Assembly (NCBI GenBank): GCA_963825595.1
Contig: CAWGUE010000020.1
Span: 8,741 to 72,740 of the forward strand
Length of the DNA: 64,000 nt
Direction: 5' to 3'
From: JARFQH01 sp963825595
GTDB taxonomy: Bacteria > Desulfobacterota > Desulfobacteria > Desulfobacterales > SG8-13
Position 1 is the stretch's first letter. Each line of letters starts with the position of its first letter. The notes beneath the pieces are model-generated. The model saw only the letters and a program-made list of their open reading frames with translations. It was not told the origin of the DNA and ran no database searches. Below, in pieces: positions 53,464 through 61,729 of the stretch. The position numbers and the translations under genes were made by a program.

Positions 53464-56250
53464 ATGACAATCCAAATGGAAGATCGCCGCTTTATCATCG
53501 GCATCGACCTGGGAACGACCAATTGCGCCGTTTCGTTTCTGGACACTGAAGCCGATGGTCTCGATGCGAGGCGTATTCGGAGTTTTCCGGTGCTCCAGAT
53601 GGTCGCACCCGGCGAAGTTTCGTCTGCATCGGTGCTGCCATCGTTTTTGTATATACCCGGTGAATACGACATTTCCCGGGAAGCCATCCGCCGACTCTGG
53701 GACGACGGGGATTCTCATTTTGTGGGCATTTTCGCCCGTGATCGCGGATCCAGGGTTCCCGACCGTCTGGTGTCTTCCGCCAAAAGCTGGCTCTGCCATT
53801 CAGAGGCCGACCGCCATGCCAGGATTCTTCCGTGGGGATCGAGTGATGAGATCCCGAAAGTGTCGCCGGTCACGGCCACGGCCGCCTATCTGAAACACAT
53901 TCGATTGGCCTGGAACCATTTCCAGGGTGCGGATGAAGCGCTGCACCTCGAAAACCAGTTGGTTATCGTCACCGTCCCGGCATCCTTCGACGAGGTTGCA
54001 AGGGAGCTGACCCTGGAAGCCGCAAAGCAGGCCGGAATCGGCGACCTGATCCTGCTCGAAGAGCCTTTGGCGGCTTTCTACAGCTGGTTGATGCGCCATG
54101 AAAAAAACTGGAGAGATTTTTTAAGCCCCGGTGAATTGATCCTGGTCTGCGACGTGGGCGGCGGCACGAGTGATTTTACGCTGATCGTGCTGACAGACGA
54201 TGCTGACAGTCCCCGATTTGAGCGGATTGCCGTGGGGGATCACCTGATTCTGGGCGGCGATAACATCGACCTGACCCTGGCCCGGCTGGTCGAGACCCGC
54301 ATGGCCGGATCCCGACGTTCCATGAGCACCCGGCGCTGGAAAGAGCTTTGCCACCAATGTCGACAGGCAAAAGAATCTCTCCTCAATGGTGAAACGCAGA
54401 ATGTCAATGTGACCGTAGTGGGGCAGGGCAGCAAATTGATTGCCGACACGCTGACGGCGGTGCTTAACCGGGATGAGGTGGCCGAAAAAGTGCTCGAGGG
54501 GTTTTTTCCTATTGTCGAAACATCGGGCCGGGAGAATCCGGACAGCCGCAAAGGGATTACAGAATTCGGCCTGCCCTATGAACAGGAGCCGGCCATAACA
54601 AAACATTTGTTGTGGTTTCTCAACCGACACGCGGAAGATGTCCGTCGCCGCATCGATCGAGAGGTGCCGGTGCCGGATCTGATATTGTTTAACGGCGGTT
54701 CCCTGAAACCGGAAATTATTCAAGGTCGGATTCAAGCCGCCGTCCGGCATGGCTTCGAAGGGGAGAATTTTTCTGCTCTGCGGGTGCTGGAAAATCCGAA
54801 TCTGGATACCGCTGTGGCACTCGGTGCTGTCTATTACGGCCTCGTGAAAATAGGTGAAGGCGTTAAAGTCGGCAGTGGAAGCCCCAGAGCCTACTATCTC
54901 GGGGTGGCTCGACCCGGGAGCATTTCTCCAAAGGAGGCGAATCGGGAAGCCGTCTGCGTCGTGGAGCGCGGCCTGGAGGAAGGCAACATGATATCGTTGG
55001 CGGACCGATCCTTCGACGTGTTGACGAATCAACCGGTCAGTTTTGACCTATACAGCTCGAGCTACCGCAGTGGCGACCGACGCGGGGAGTTGGTGGCCAT
55101 CGATGACTCTTTGACAGTGCTGCCGCCGTTGCAGACCGTGGTCCAATACGGGAAGAAAGGAATTCAAAAGACCCTGCCGGTGCAGATCGAGGCGGAATAT
55201 ACGGAAATTGGAACGCTGGCGCTCAAGTGTCATTCTCAAGTTAGCGACCACCGTTGGAACCTGCGGTTTCACCTGAGAAACGAGGCCCCCGGCCCCGAGG
55301 TGGCGGATTCGCAAATATTGGACAACTCGATCGTCACAGCCGCGCAGAAACATGTCTACCGGGTCTTGAAGGGAAATGATAAACAGAACCTGGAAAAACT
55401 GATCGTCGGGATCTCCGAGTGTGTGGCGCTCCCGCGCGACGATTGGCCGCTGGGGCTGATTCGCACTCTGGCAGACGATGCACTTGAAATGAAATCCGCC
55501 CGGAAAATGAGCCCTGTCCATGAAAGCAGTTGGATGAGCTTGCTGGGTTTTTGCATGCGGCCCGGCGTCGGAGAAAGCTTCGACAAGCAACGCATCGGTC
55601 GCATCTGGAAGTTGTATATGAGCGGCTTGGAGCATCCCAAGCATACCCGGGCTCGGCTGGAGTGGTGGATCCTGTGGCGCAGGGTCGCTGCCGGTTTGAC
55701 ACCCGGCCAGCAAAGGCAATTTTTTCAAAATGCATCGACCGTTTTATTGGCAAAGAAAGTCTCTTCACCCAAAATCCCGGCCCAGGAGCGTCTTGAAATC
55801 TGGATGGCAGCAGCAAATCTGGAAAAACTCGATCCCAAAGAAAAAACCGCCCTGGGGCGGCAATTGCTCCAGGAGATATCCACCAGAAAAATAAAAGCGC
55901 AGCATCTCTGGGCATTGTCCCGGCTCGGGGCTCGCGAGCTGTTATACGGTCCGGTCGACCGGGTTATACCGCCGGCGGAGGTGGTCACCTGGATTGAGCG
56001 ACTTCTCGGTTATGACCGTTCCAATCCCATCACGATCGCCCGCGCGGTTTCCCGCATGGCGCGAAAGACCAATGACCGAATCCGGGATCTGGATGAAAAG
56101 AACCGGTCCAAGGTGCTGAACTGGATGCAGAGCAATGAGTTGCCGTCGGACCTGGTCGATCCGGTCCGGATGACCCTGCCGCTTGCCCGTCAGGACCAGA
56201 AAGCGATGTTCGGTGAGTCGTTACCGTCCGGAATCATTCTGAAAGAATGA
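53464..56250 (+). CDS. Hsp70-family chaperone with long C-terminal extension
   Basis: A 928-residue protein. The ATPase domain matches the upstream Hsp70: FIIGIDLGTTNCAVSFLDTE (about 10-29), LLEEPLAAFYSWLMRH, LVCDVGGGTSDFTLIVLTDD, LFNGGSLKPEIIQGRIQ. The substrate-binding portion is followed by about 330 extra helical residues (from about 600) rich in charged pairs, in the DUF3731 region found in such pairs. Its role with the first Hsp70 and DUF2760 is unknown, perhaps a specialised membrane-associated folding unit. GGGGGGAAG precedes ATG 53464. It overlaps no other gene. Confidence 0.87.
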   Translation: MTIQMEDRRFIIGIDLGTTNCAVSFLDTEADGLDARRIRSFPVLQMVAPGEVSSASVLPSFLYIPGEYDISREAIRRLWDDGDSHFVGIFARDRGSRVPDRLVSSAKSWLCHSEADRHARILPWGSSDEIPKVSPVTATAAYLKHIRLAWNHFQGADEALHLENQLVIVTVPASFDEVARELTLEAAKQAGIGDLILLEEPLAAFYSWLMRHEKNWRDFLSPGELILVCDVGGGTSDFTLIVLTDDADSPRFERIAVGDHLILGGDNIDLTLARLVETRMAGSRRSMSTRRWKELCHQCRQAKESLLNGETQNVNVTVVGQGSKLIADTLTAVLNRDEVAEKVLEGFFPIVETSGRENPDSRKGITEFGLPYEQEPAITKHLLWFLNRHAEDVRRRIDREVPVPDLILFNGGSLKPEIIQGRIQAAVRHGFEGENFSALRVLENPNLDTAVALGAVYYGLVKIGEGVKVGSGSPRAYYLGVARPGSISPKEANREAVCVVERGLEEGNMISLADRSFDVLTNQPVSFDLYSSSYRSGDRRGELVAIDDSLTVLPPLQTVVQYGKKGIQKTLPVQIEAEYTEIGTLALKCHSQVSDHRWNLRFHLRNEAPGPEVADSQILDNSIVTAAQKHVYRVLKGNDKQNLEKLIVGISECVALPRDDWPLGLIRTLADDALEMKSARKMSPVHESSWMSLLGFCMRPGVGESFDKQRIGRIWKLYMSGLEHPKHTRARLEWWILWRRVAAGLTPGQQRQFFQNASTVLLAKKVSSPKIPAQERLEIWMAAANLEKLDPKEKTALGRQLLQEISTRKIKAQHLWALSRLGARELLYGPVDRVIPPAEVVTWIERLLGYDRSNPITIARAVSRMARKTNDRIRDLDEKNRSKVLNWMQSNELPSDLVDPVRMTLPLARQDQKAMFGESLPSGIILKE

Positions 56251-56590
56251 ATAATAATGTAGTCATAACTGTTAAACATAACAAAATACTGCACCCGCAC
56301 GCTTTTCCGTTGCACTTCACAGCGGCAGGTGAGTTTGGTCGTTAAATTCAAGATACTTCCCCATTTTCGAAAAGATTTATAAGCTCCAGATAGCTTTTTC
56401 CTATCCTAAGTATTTCGCCTCAATTCAAAGCTTAGATTAAGGCACGCAATCTACAATTCAGTCGTTTGCTAAATAATACAGATTTGTATATGAAATCGAT
56501 GGTGCATTTCCAACAAAAATCCTGATACTCAAATTTTCAGTGTTTATTTCCCTAATATTGTCAATTGTTTTAAAAAAGGAACACATTCGC
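56251..56590. other. Intergenic region upstream of the large kinase
   Basis: About 340 AT-rich bases. No terminator with a clear stem, RNA gene or repeat was recognised. AAAAGGAA precedes the kinase start at 56591. Confidence 0.45.
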
Positions 56591-59500
56591 ATGGTCGGCA
56601 ACGGACGTGGACAATGTTTACCTGGAAACCTTCGACGAACTGATGATTATATGCCGATACCATTTCTGAAGAGCCTTTTATTTGCAGCGATTTGGTTCTT
56701 GCTCCTTGTCTGCACGATTCCAACGTCGGTAGCGGAGTCTGCGTCGGGGCCTGCCATCACGTTGACCACAGATGAACGGGCCTGGCTTGCAGCGCATCCG
56801 GATATCCGTCTGGCCTACCCGCCAGGTCATGAACCGACTTTGATGAGAAATGACGACGGCAGACTCGTCGGTATTCTTGCAGACTACTGGAATTTACTGA
56901 ACACTAGGATGGGTACCAATTTCAAGCTCGAACTCGTACCATGGCTTGAAGTGGATGATTTGATCAAACAGAATCGGATTGACGGTCTGGCTATCGCAAC
57001 ACCCAAAAGAATTGAAGCCTTGGGATTAATTACCACGAAACTTGTTTTCCAGTCATATGCGGTTGTTTATGGCCATGTATCGAAGGAGTCGTTTCGCTTT
57101 CCCGAAGACCTGACTGGTAAACGACTTGCCATATTGAAGGGCTACAATCACACAACCGCGGCAATTGCCCCGGTTCGTGATACGGCCTCGTTTATCGAGG
57201 TCATGACCCCCCGGGATGGCCTTCGGGCAGTTCATCAGCGAAAAGTCGATTATTTTATCGGATCAGCCAGCAACAATTATTTGATATCGAAATATCAGTT
57301 GTTCGGACTCGGTCCCTCATACGTTATGTGGGACAAGCCTTACACAACACGGACAAGCGTACGGTCTGATTTGCCCGAACTCGCCGCGATTCTCAACAAG
57401 GGGGCTGGTCTAATCACAGATGGAGAATTCAAATCCATCATCGCAAAATGGAGCAACCTTCCGGCAAGCAAAGATACGATTAAATTTACTGATGAGGAAA
57501 AAGCCTGGCTGAAGGCAAACCCGCGTATTACCGTTGGAATTTCTCAACTTCCCCCGTACATGTTTGCGGAAAATGGAAAGATTCAAGGCTCCCTGGTCGA
57601 TATGATGGAATCTCTTGCCAGCCCGGTTAGGCTCACTGCAGATTTTTCCATGCAACCGGCAGCTGAGACAATGTCCAAGATTGAGAGCGGACAGCTTCAT
57701 GTCGCTCTTGGCTTGATTCATAGTCAGGAACGTGCAGGGTTCATGTATTTCTCGGAAAATGTCATGGGCTTGCAGATGTCCATTTTTGCCCGCACCTCAC
57801 GTTCTGACATAGGTGATGCAGCCTCCCTGGAAAACAAGGTTATCGCCTCCTTTAAAGGCTATGGTTTTGAGCCTGTAATAAAGAAATTGCTACCCAGTGC
57901 GAAAATCATCAGGGCGGATGATACCGAGGGGATGCTTAGGCTGGTCGCCTCGGGTGAGGCAGATGCTGCCGTGCAGGAATTACACTCTGGTGAATTCATT
58001 TTGCGAGATAGCTTCATCAATGGCGTCAGCCGTAAGGGAAGTTTCGACCCTCCCGGGTTGCCAGTCATTACGGGGTCTGAATTTGGTGTCAGTAAGAAAT
58101 TTCCACTTCTTAATTCGATTCTTAACAAGTCTTACAATGCTCTTCCAGAGAGTGAAAAGAATCGGGTTTGGAGAAAATGGTTTGCCGATGATACAGAGCG
58201 ATTAATTAAGAAACAAATACAATTGACTGCCGAAGAACAGGCCTGGTTGCGTGAGCATCCGATTATCACATTGGGTGGAGGGAATTTCCCGCCCCTGGAG
58301 TTTTTTGATGAAACCAAAGGTCAGTCCGATGGTGTAGGCCCTGATTATGCCAAATTGATCGGTAGCATGCTGGGAATCGAATTTAAGTTAGTCTCCGGTG
58401 ACTGGCAGGATATTCTAAATATGGCGAAATCGAAAAAAATAGACGGAATTCGCCTTATTTATAAGAGCAAGGATCGAGAAAAATATCTGAACTATACGAA
58501 ACCATATGTAAAAATTGCGAATGCCATCGTAACGCAAAAAAAGACGAGAGGCGTCTCTTCTCTTAAGGATTTATCACATAAACGAGTTGGTACGTTGAAG
58601 GGGATTTTTGCTTATCATTATATGAAAGAGCATTATCCGGACATAGATCTTATTGCCTATCCAACATGGGAAAAGGCTCTGCGAGCGTTGGTTAACAATG
58701 AATTAGAGGCTATCGTAGGGACCCTGCCGGTATCAACTTACATGATCAATAAACTTTTTATTACCAATCTCAAAGTGGTTGCATTGCCCCCTGAAATCGA
58801 GAGAAATGTTTATCTTGGCATTCGTCCGGACTGGCCTGAACTTACCGTCATAATCAACAAAGCAATCGATGCGATTACAATAAAGCAGCATTCTGAAATA
58901 AAGAATAAATGGGTTGCGCTTTATACGGAAGACAAAGAAAGTGAAATATCGATTACTCCCGAAGAACAGGCGTGGCTCGATCAGAACCACACCGTCCGTG
59001 TGCGAGCGGCCGACTGGCCGCCCTACCTGATCGTAAAGGAGAATGAACCACCCCAAGGTATTGCCATCGAGTATCTCAAGCTGATCGAAGAACGGACCGG
59101 GCTCACATTCGAATATGAGATGGCAAAACAATCGTTTGCCGAATTTCTCGAAAGCATAAAACAGCGCCAGGGACCCGATATGACATCGCTTATCGTTCAA
59201 ACCCCTGGCCGAGAGCAGTACCTTTCCTTCACAACTCCTTATATTTCCTCGCCCTATGTCATCTTCGCCCGGGAACAGAAAGAGACATTACTTGATATAA
59301 GCGGTCTTTCCGGTAAGGCACTCGCCGTGCCCAAAGGCTTCATTATACAACAGTTTCTGGAGAGGGATTATCCTGAGATCAGGCTTGTGCTGTTTGAAAA
59401 TGATGAACAATCATTGGTCGCCTTGTCGTCTGGGAAGGTGGACGCCTATATCGGCAACCTGACCGTGGCCAGCCATCTCATCCAAAAACGTGGGTTATCT

Positions 59501-60934
59501 AATTTGCGGGTGGTCGCTCCCACCCCCTATGGTGACCAGGTTTTGTCCATGGGCAATCGCAACGACTGGCCGGAATTGACCACGATCATCGACAAGGCGC
59601 TGGCGAGTATCACCGAAGCGGAAAAAACTGACATTCGCAATAAATATGTCGCGCTGAGAGTCGAACAGGGAATCAACCGCGCTGCGGTTCTGAAATGGGT
59701 TTTGCTTGTTGTCGGGGGGGCATTCGGCGTCGTTATCTTTTTTACTTTCTGGAACCGGAGTCTGGCCAAAAAGGTACGCCAACGAACAGATGAACTGGAA
59801 AGCAGCAACGAATCTTTGGTTTCCGAGGTCGTCGAACGAACAAAAGCAGAGAAGGCGCTGCGTGAAAGTCGCAATTATCTTGAAAATCTGACGAATTCTC
59901 TACCGGATGCGGTTTTTCTGGTTAAGATGCCCGAAAGGGTCATCGAGTGGGCCAATGGTACCGAAAATGTGCTCGGCTATGAGCCCGGCGAGTGTGTGGG
60001 AAAGACGACGGAGTTTCTCTATCCCGACAGGAAAGATTTTATTGAATTCGGTAATAAAATCCAACGTGCCATTGCGGCGGGAGATGATATCTTTCACATC
60101 GAACAGACCCTGAAAAATAAAAGCGGCGACCTTTTCCCCGTGGATATCGATGTTTCTCTCTTTAGGATAGACCAGAGTGTGGTCAGTGTGACAGCCATTG
60201 TGAGAAACATCACCAATCGCAAGCGGGCGGAACAGGAAATCCAGCTGTATCAACAGCGACTCAAGTCCCTGGCCTCCCAATTGACTATTGCGGAGGAAAA
60301 GGAACGGCACAAGATTGCCGCGGACCTGCACGATCATGTGGGCCATTCGTTGGCCCTGGCCCGCATGCAGCTGAACGGCATCCTGGAAAGCGATTCCGCC
60401 CTGGAAAGAAACATCCTGGTCAAGGACATCTCCAACATCATGCTGCAGGCATTACAGGAAACCCGTAGCCTGATATTCGAACTGAGCACGCAGTCGATGA
60501 ATGACATCGGCCTGGCCGCAGCCATATCCGAATGGCTGGAGGAAAAGATCGAAAAACGCCATGGCCTTAAAACCGAATGCAGCGGCACCATCGCAAAAAA
60601 ACACCAGAAAACCCTGGATGAAAACGTACAGACCCTCCTGTTTCGCAGCGTGCGCGAACTGCTCACCAACGTGGTCAAACATGCCCGGGCGAACAAGGTG
60701 GCGGTGCTTTTAGGGGAACAAGACAACGACATATCAATCACCATCGAAGATGACGGCATCGGCTTCGATCGCAATGCGTTAAAGTCAAACCACCGACAAA
60801 AAGGCGGCTTTGGTCTGTTCAGCATCCAGGAACGTATGACCAATATGGGAGGAACGTTTGACATTCAGTCCGAACCGGGAAAAGGATGCCGGGTGGTGTT
60901 GACGGTGCCGGTGGGGGAAGGGCGGAAAGACTGA
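56591..60934 (+). CDS. Giant sensor histidine kinase with four tandem SBP/Venus-flytrap domains
   Basis: A 1447-residue kinase. A signal/anchor segment (SLLFAAIWFLLLVCTIPTSV) precedes four periplasmic solute-binding (SBP_bac_3) domains, each opening T-x-EE/DE-x-AWL: LTTDERAWLAAHPDI (about 58), FTDEEKAWLKANPRI (about 300), LTAEEQAWLREHPII (about 545) and ITPEEQAWLDQNHTV (about 787). A membrane helix (about 1035-1055), a PAS domain (about 1093-1215), a HisKA_3 dimerisation helix with His1247 (ADLHDHVGHSLA) and an HATPase domain (RELLTNVVKHA, DDGIGFD) follow. This is the NarX/BvgS style of kinase. It likely signals to the REC-STAND protein downstream. Start at 56591 follows AAAAGGAA. Confidence 0.92.
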   Translation: MVGNGRGQCLPGNLRRTDDYMPIPFLKSLLFAAIWFLLLVCTIPTSVAESASGPAITLTTDERAWLAAHPDIRLAYPPGHEPTLMRNDDGRLVGILADYWNLLNTRMGTNFKLELVPWLEVDDLIKQNRIDGLAIATPKRIEALGLITTKLVFQSYAVVYGHVSKESFRFPEDLTGKRLAILKGYNHTTAAIAPVRDTASFIEVMTPRDGLRAVHQRKVDYFIGSASNNYLISKYQLFGLGPSYVMWDKPYTTRTSVRSDLPELAAILNKGAGLITDGEFKSIIAKWSNLPASKDTIKFTDEEKAWLKANPRITVGISQLPPYMFAENGKIQGSLVDMMESLASPVRLTADFSMQPAAETMSKIESGQLHVALGLIHSQERAGFMYFSENVMGLQMSIFARTSRSDIGDAASLENKVIASFKGYGFEPVIKKLLPSAKIIRADDTEGMLRLVASGEADAAVQELHSGEFILRDSFINGVSRKGSFDPPGLPVITGSEFGVSKKFPLLNSILNKSYNALPESEKNRVWRKWFADDTERLIKKQIQLTAEEQAWLREHPIITLGGGNFPPLEFFDETKGQSDGVGPDYAKLIGSMLGIEFKLVSGDWQDILNMAKSKKIDGIRLIYKSKDREKYLNYTKPYVKIANAIVTQKKTRGVSSLKDLSHKRVGTLKGIFAYHYMKEHYPDIDLIAYPTWEKALRALVNNELEAIVGTLPVSTYMINKLFITNLKVVALPPEIERNVYLGIRPDWPELTVIINKAIDAITIKQHSEIKNKWVALYTEDKESEISITPEEQAWLDQNHTVRVRAADWPPYLIVKENEPPQGIAIEYLKLIEERTGLTFEYEMAKQSFAEFLESIKQRQGPDMTSLIVQTPGREQYLSFTTPYISSPYVIFAREQKETLLDISGLSGKALAVPKGFIIQQFLERDYPEIRLVLFENDEQSLVALSSGKVDAYIGNLTVASHLIQKRGLSNLRVVAPTPYGDQVLSMGNRNDWPELTTIIDKALASITEAEKTDIRNKYVALRVEQGINRAAVLKWVLLVVGGAFGVVIFFTFWNRSLAKKVRQRTDELESSNESLVSEVVERTKAEKALRESRNYLENLTNSLPDAVFLVKMPERVIEWANGTENVLGYEPGECVGKTTEFLYPDRKDFIEFGNKIQRAIAAGDDIFHIEQTLKNKSGDLFPVDIDVSLFRIDQSVVSVTAIVRNITNRKRAEQEIQLYQQRLKSLASQLTIAEEKERHKIAADLHDHVGHSLALARMQLNGILESDSALERNILVKDISNIMLQALQETRSLIFELSTQSMNDIGLAAAISEWLEEKIEKRHGLKTECSGTIAKKHQKTLDENVQTLLFRSVRELLTNVVKHARANKVAVLLGEQDNDISITIEDDGIGFDRNALKSNHRQKGGFGLFSIQERMTNMGGTFDIQSEPGKGCRVVLTVPVGEGRKD

Positions 60935-60955
60935 ACGTCCAACCGAAACCGATGA

Positions 60956-61095
60956 TGGAGTTTTGGAGTGATGGAGTGATGGCGGTAGGAACGGATTGAA
61001 CGTCCAACGCTCAACGTCAAACTTACAAAGTCTAATGAACAACGAAATTGGAGCTATGATAAATGGAGTGGTGGAGTGCTGGAGTACTGGAGTAA
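60956..61095 (+). repeat. TGGAGT-type microrepeats upstream of the four-helix gene
   Basis: Runs TTTTGGAGTGATGGAGTGAT (60961-60980) and TGGAGTGGTGGAGTGCTGGA with further TGGAGT copies (61063-61095). TGAACGTCCAAC also occurs twice (60932-60943 and 60997-61008). These are the complement-oriented match of the downstream ACTCCA repeats. Confidence 0.8.
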
Positions 61096-61120
61096 AGGTG
61101 CAACGTAATGGAGTTGTGTA

Positions 61121-61558
61121 ATGATTAGGAAGAATCGGAATCGTGGATACAAAAAATTGACAGTGTGGAATGATGCGATTCATTACTACGTTATAACATG
61201 TGAGGTATTTCGTCCGTTCCCTTATGATTTAAAGCGCGTCGCTTCACAACAGATAGCCTCGGTTGATTCAGTTCACCGTAATATAGCCGAGGGTTACTGC
61301 CGGCGCTCAATCAAAGAATACCTCAACTTTTTGAACATTGCCCTTGGTTCATTAGGGGAATCCGTATCGGGCCTTTCCGCTTATGCAAAATCGAAACAGA
61401 TATCCAAAGAACCATTCGAAAAACTGGATTCTCTGGCCTACAAACTCGAAAATGGGCTTTTAAGGCTTGTGGTGAGCCTGGAGAAAAAGCGTGATCGCGG
61501 AGACTGGATTGACAGCCTGGTCGTCAAAGAGAGCAATGCAGAGTATGGGAATGATTGA
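61121..61558 (+). CDS. Four-helix-bundle protein (23S rRNA IVP/S23-like)
   Basis: A 145-residue, almost wholly helical protein. GYKKLTVWNDAIHYYVITCE (about 9-28), FPYDLKRVASQQIASVDSVH (about 33-52), RNIAEGYCRRSIKEYLNFLN (about 53-72), then GSLGESVSGLSAYAK and a final helix. It has the IAEG segment typical of the S23 or four-helix-bundle family encoded in 23S intervening sequences and near diversity-generating retroelements. GGAG from a TGGAGT repeat is seven bases upstream. It sits between microrepeats and separates a kinase from its presumed regulator. Function unknown. Confidence 0.85.
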   Translation: MIRKNRNRGYKKLTVWNDAIHYYVITCEVFRPFPYDLKRVASQQIASVDSVHRNIAEGYCRRSIKEYLNFLNIALGSLGESVSGLSAYAKSKQISKEPFEKLDSLAYKLENGLLRLVVSLEKKRDRGDWIDSLVVKESNAEYGND

Positions 61559-61583
61559 AAACAAATGCGCACCTGGATTTTTC

Positions 61584-61667
61584 CAATACTCCAGTACTCC
61601 ATCACTCCAATACTCCAGTACTCCATCACTCCAACACTCCAGTACTCCATCACTCCAACACTCTAGT
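61584..61667 (+). repeat. 24-bp tandem repeat downstream of the four-helix gene
   Basis: About 3.4 copies of a 24-bp unit beginning CAATACTCCAGTACTCC, starting at 61584, 61608, 61632 (with CAACACTCC) and a partial at 61656. It is the complement-oriented partner of the TGGAGT repeats upstream of the gene. The repeats are too short and unspaced for a CRISPR. Confidence 0.9.
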
Positions 61668-61729
61668 ATGCTAATTTCTTTAACGCTTAAGCTTTCCGAC
61701 GACGTACACAACCAAACAAGGAGCATCCT

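Noticed and set aside
54121..55032. 303-residue open frame on the minus strand
   Set aside because: Antisense to the second Hsp70; no signal, domain or ribosome-binding site.
61584..61667. Possible CRISPR array
   Set aside because: The 24-bp units are directly adjacent with no spacers and no cas genes are in the window.
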